From: an uncultured Lachnospiraceae bacterium
Lineage (GTDB): Bacteria > Bacillota > Clostridia > Lachnospirales > Lachnospiraceae
Reading direction: 5' to 3'
NCBI GenBank assembly: GCA_910587895.1
Contig: CAJUOE010000344.1
Span: forward strand, 1 to 15,193
Length of the DNA stretch: 15,193 bases
This document shows positions 15,129-15,193 of this stretch, piece by piece. The notes under the pieces were generated by a model that did not search any database, was not told the DNA's origin, and was given only the letters and a program-made list of their open reading frames with translations. The stretch's first letter is position 1, and every line of letters starts with the position of its first letter. The translations under genes and the position numbers were made by a program.

Positions 15129-15193
15129 ATTTGCAGATTTAAAACCAAAGAAGCTGATTTCATGTGGATAGAAAGTGTGCTTTTTGAGCAGAG
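15129..15193 (+). other. Sequence after the truncated permease
   Basis: The last 65 bases stay open in the same frame as the permease after its TAA, giving 21 sense codons including an ATG at 15162. The stretch is too short to identify. It could be the rest of a broken permease gene, foreign sequence joined at a deletion, or the start of another gene. Confidence 0.3.

Overview
The window looks like chromosome from a gut-type Clostridia, most likely Lachnospiraceae (Bacillota). The reasons are strong AGGAGG-type ribosome binding sites, frequent GTG/TTG starts, a lipoprotein binding protein with an Asp/Ala-rich linker, a CUT1 transporter encoded without its own ATPase, and the style of the enzymes. 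Genus is not resolvable from the sequence alone. All genes read on the + strand.

Layout. (1) 1-1221: 3' part of an L,D-transpeptidase (YkuD) gene that starts before the window. (2) 1239-2246: LacI-family regulator, 17 nt downstream. (3) 2247-2624: AT-rich regulatory region with a good extended -10 promoter (2517-2545) and a 12-bp perfect palindrome just downstream that fits a LacI-family operator. (4) 2625-12490: a long operon-like block: solute-binding lipoprotein, a strong intercistronic stem-loop, two CUT1 permeases, a structured gap, GH2 beta-galactosidase, an unrecognised 611-aa protein, an overlapping 72-aa zinc-ribbon protein, a second highly structured gap with a long hairpin and a 34-bp tandem duplication, and a GH53 endo-beta-1,4-galactanase. 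The block ends at a clear intrinsic terminator (12500-12533). (5) 12595-14626: an OmpR-type response regulator overlapping a sensor kinase. (6) 14718-15128: an FtsX/MacB-like ABC permease N-terminus that stops after 136 codons, too short for its family.

How it works together (inference from gene families). The binding protein and permeases would import beta-1,4-galacto-oligosaccharides, using a shared ATPase encoded elsewhere. The GH53 enzyme, which lacks a signal peptide, would shorten them in the cytoplasm, and the GH2 enzyme would release galactose. The LacI protein would repress the block until an intracellular sugar is bound. The 611-aa protein sits between the two hydrolases and is the best candidate for an undescribed carbohydrate-active enzyme; the zinc-ribbon protein is translationally coupled to it. 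The two-component system appears separate: its own promoter and the promoter of the downstream permease share a 13-bp element (AATCAAAANCTAA) at exactly the same distance from the -10 box, the pattern expected if the response regulator controls both itself and an ABC efflux/sensing module.
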